DNA from: Bacteroidota bacterium | GTDB lineage: Bacteria; Bacteroidota; Bacteroidia; B-17B0; Aurantibacillaceae | Direction of reading: 5' to 3' | DNA length: 46,651 nucleotides | Assembly: GCA_016194985.1 (NCBI GenBank) | Contig: JACQAK010000172.1 | Coordinates: 1-46,651, forward strand | Part shown: in pieces, positions 44,833 to 46,651 of the stretch | Numbering within the stretch: the first letter of the stretch is position 1 | Layout: each line of letters starts with the position of its first letter | Position numbers and translations under genes: made by a program | Notes under the pieces: model-generated | Databases searched by the model: none | What the model saw: the letters and a program-made list of their open reading frames with translations, nothing else | Told to the model about the DNA's origin: nothing

Positions 44833-44850
44833 ATACCCTTTTTTAGGTAT
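44833..44850. promoter_or_regulatory. Candidate operator ATACC-N8-GGTAT upstream of feoA
   Basis: ATACC (44833-44837) and GGTAT (44846-44850) form an 18-bp inverted repeat, extended by a T-A pair to TATACC / GGTATA. It has the same arms and 8-nt spacer as the repeat in the suf promoter (26533-26550). It starts 60 nt before the feoA ATG, near where a -33 element would lie if the TAAATTTA at 44873-44880 acts as -7 box. Confidence 0.5.
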
Positions 44851-44873
44851 ATAGTCCGGGGTTTAAAAAGGGT
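44835..44873. promoter_or_regulatory. Second inverted repeat upstream of feoA, overlapping the candidate operator
   Basis: ACCCTTTTT (44835-44843) and AAAAAGGGT (44865-44873) are perfect 9-bp arms with a 21-nt loop. The left arm shares bases with the ATACC-N8-GGTAT repeat, so the two structures exclude each other if both form in RNA. Confidence 0.4.
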
Positions 44874-44892
44874 AAATTTATCCACTCTATCT

Positions 44893-45147
44893 ATGCCAAC
44901 ACTCGATACATTAAAGATTGGCCAATCGGCTACTATACTGGAATTTACCGATAATTTTTTATCGTTAAAGCTTATTGAGATGGGCTGTTTGCCGGGCGAA
45001 AAGGTAAAACTGTGTGGAATTGCTCCTTTTGGAGACCCTATTGCTATTGAAGTTTCGGGATATGTCCTGAGCTTAAGAAAACAAGAAGCCTCTACGGTGG
45101 TTGTAAAAATTAATGTTGAAAATACGGTAGCCTCTTGTGTTAGCTAA
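44893..45147 (+). CDS. feoA: Ferrous iron transport protein FeoA
   Basis: 84 residues with an SH3-like FeoA pattern: TLDTLKIGQSATILEFTDNFLSLKLIEMGCLPGEKVKLCGIAPFGDPIAIEVSGYVLSLRKQEA. FeoA is a small cytoplasmic partner of the FeoB ferrous-iron transporter. The stop overlaps the feoB GTG start by 11 nt, so the two are translationally coupled. The region upstream has two overlapping inverted repeats. Related bacteria use iron-responsive repressors here, but the regulator is not encoded in the window. Confidence 0.95.
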   Translation: MPTLDTLKIGQSATILEFTDNFLSLKLIEMGCLPGEKVKLCGIAPFGDPIAIEVSGYVLSLRKQEASTVVVKINVENTVASCVS

Positions 45148-46651
45148 AAATGCACATATCTCTATTGCCCTGGTTGGTAATCCCAATAGCGGGAAATCCA
45201 CTTTGTTTAACTCATTAACAGGGCTTAATCAAAAAACAGGGAATTATGCCGGTGTTACGGTTGATAAGCATTACGGCGCTTATAAGTTTAAGGGGGTGGA
45301 GTATAAAATTACTGATCTTCCCGGAACCTATAGCTTATATCCAAAATCAATAGACGAAGAAGTCGCCTGCAAAGCATTATTAAGCAAAGACGAAGAAGTG
45401 GATGTTGTGGTCATTGTAACAGATGCCTCTAATCTTAAACGCCATTTATTATTGGCAACACAAGTTATTGATTTAAAAAAACGATGTGTACTGGCCTTAA
45501 ATATGATTGATGAGGCAGACAAAAACAATATTACGATTTATAAAGAAGAACTTGAAAAGCTGCTGGGTATTTCTGTTGTTGCTGTTAATTCGAGACTGAA
45601 GAAAGGGATAGAGGAGCTTAAAGAAGCTATTGTTCAGGCAAGAATATCTGATTCATTATTTTATCATTTCGAAAAACAAAAGCAGCTATTCCCTCAATTA
45701 GAGTCTTACCAAAGTATCATTGAAGCACAGTTCAAAGGCAACACGATAAAGGAATTTGAATTAGCGGATAATATTCACCGTTTTGCCAAAATAAATTACA
45801 TTATAGCCAAATGCATTAAACAACCGGAGCAATTAAGCAAAAGTATTACCCAAAAGCTGGATGCGTTCTTCACTCATAAAATTTATGGGTTTGCCTTTTT
45901 CTTTTTAATTCTCTTTGTCATTTTTCAATTTATTTTTTATGTGGCTGAATATCCGATGACCTGGATTGAGGACAGCTTTGCTTATCTGATGAATTTAACA
46001 GCGTCTTCATTACCACAAGGTCAATTGAACGATCTTTTTGTAAATGGAATATTGGCGGGGATTAGTGGCATTGTAGTGTTTGTTCCACAGATCGCTTTGT
46101 TGTTTTTCTTTATTGCTATTTTGGAAGATACGGGTTATATGGCACGTGCCAGTTTTATTTTGGATAAAGTAATGCGTCGTTTTGGATTAAACGGCAAATC
46201 GGTTATTCCAATGATCAGTAGCGTGGCCTGTGCGGTTCCTTCTATTATGAGTACAAGAACCATTACTAACTGGAAAGACAGGATCATTACCATTTTGGTA
46301 ACACCCTTAATAAGTTGTTCAGCACGGTTACCGGTGTATACGTTGCTTATCAGTATTATGTTTGCCGGAAAAAAATCATTGGGTATTTTTAATTATGAGG
46401 GTATTGTGTTAATGAGTATGTATTTGCTTGGTTTTGCAGCTGCGTTATTAGCTGCCATTATTTTAAAGTATGTTTTAAAAACAACAGAGAAAAGTTATTT
46501 TATTATGGAGTTGCCGGTTTACCGCAAACCACAGTGGCAAACGGTTGGGATGTTGGTTTTTGATAAAGTAAAGGTGTTTTTATTTGATGCCGGTAAAATT
46601 ATTCTGGCTATTTCTATTGTATTGTGGTTTTTAACTTCACACGCACCCGGA
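45137..46651 (+). CDS. feoB: Ferrous iron transport protein FeoB, N-terminal part (3' end outside window)
   Basis: 505 codons are visible and the frame is still open at the end. The start is GTG 45137, the only candidate after an in-frame stop at 45128-45130; an ATG at 45150 is in another frame. The G-domain has G1 GNPNSGKST (14-22), G3 DLPG (60-63) and G4 NMID (122-125). A GDI-like linker region follows (to about 245), then membrane segments with the 'gate' motifs SSVACAVPSIMSTRTI and SCSARLPVYTLLI that hold the conserved cysteines. FeoB imports Fe2+ across the inner membrane. It overlaps feoA by 11 nt. Confidence 0.96.
   Translation, partial: MLAKNAHISIALVGNPNSGKSTLFNSLTGLNQKTGNYAGVTVDKHYGAYKFKGVEYKITDLPGTYSLYPKSIDEEVACKALLSKDEEVDVVVIVTDASNLKRHLLLATQVIDLKKRCVLALNMIDEADKNNITIYKEELEKLLGISVVAVNSRLKKGIEELKEAIVQARISDSLFYHFEKQKQLFPQLESYQSIIEAQFKGNTIKEFELADNIHRFAKINYIIAKCIKQPEQLSKSITQKLDAFFTHKIYGFAFFFLILFVIFQFIFYVAEYPMTWIEDSFAYLMNLTASSLPQGQLNDLFVNGILAGISGIVVFVPQIALLFFFIAILEDTGYMARASFILDKVMRRFGLNGKSVIPMISSVACAVPSIMSTRTITNWKDRIITILVTPLISCSARLPVYTLLISIMFAGKKSLGIFNYEGIVLMSMYLLGFAAALLAAIILKYVLKTTEKSYFIMELPVYRKPQWQTVGMLVFDKVKVFLFDAGKIILAISIVLWFLTSHAPG

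Noticed and set aside
45150-45160. ATG at 45150 as feoB start
   Set aside because: It is in a different frame from the FeoB G1 motif; the GTG at 45137 is the only in-frame start after the stop at 45128.

Overview
The window is a chromosomal piece of a Bacteroidota bacterium, most likely flavobacterium-like. Evidence: several proteins have type IX secretion (T9SS) sorting tails or gliding-motility C-terminal (CHU_C) domains, a PorP/SprF protein is present, promoters fit the Bacteroidota pattern TTG-N18-20-TAnnTTTG, and the DNA is AT-rich with no Shine-Dalgarno sequences. I saw no tRNA, rRNA, CRISPR array, prophage or transposase gene. The window starts inside mfd and ends inside feoB.

Layout. 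1-3.5 kb: end of mfd, then two secreted T9SS-tail proteins on the minus strand, one broken by a frameshift. 3.6-5.7 kb: a compact unit of thioesterase, LolA-like carrier, LolB-like lipoprotein and FabZ-like protein that looks like an isolated fragment of a flexirubin/aryl-polyene type pathway. 5.7-7.9 kb: DUF420 membrane protein and sigma-54 (rpoN). 8.1-17.3 kb: a small secreted protein and a 2952-residue SprB-type adhesin with 21 tandem modules. 17.5-19.3 kb: lepA. 19.3-26.5 kb: O-antigen ligase-like protein, a flavin-dependent halogenase homologue carrying both diagnostic motifs, a GNAT acetyltransferase, a double-VOC protein and a transglutaminase-like exported protein. 26.5-31.9 kb: the SUF iron-sulfur assembly operon (sufA-like, B, C, D, S). 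32-39 kb: PstS-like lipoprotein, YceI-like protein and TPR protein facing an exbB-exbD-exbD-tonB energy transduction operon. 39.1-43.5 kb: a T9SS-linked triad (PKD/CHU_C protein, PorP/SprF, and a frameshifted, truncated PD40/OmpA-type protein) that ends at a palindromic repeat element. 43.5-46.7 kb: a DUF6341-like/DUF6427-like pair and feoA-feoB.

How it fits together. Three themes recur: cell-surface display through T9SS, iron and Fe-S metabolism (suf, feo, TonB energization), and envelope lipid or pigment chemistry. The most interesting new observation is an identical inverted repeat, ATACC-N8-GGTAT, in the suf promoter and upstream of feoA, a candidate shared iron or Fe-S operator. Others are the isolated thioesterase/LolA/LolB/dehydratase unit with a halogenase homologue 15 kb away, extra cysteine pairs in selected modules of the giant adhesin, and two different repeat elements placed directly before sufB and sufC.
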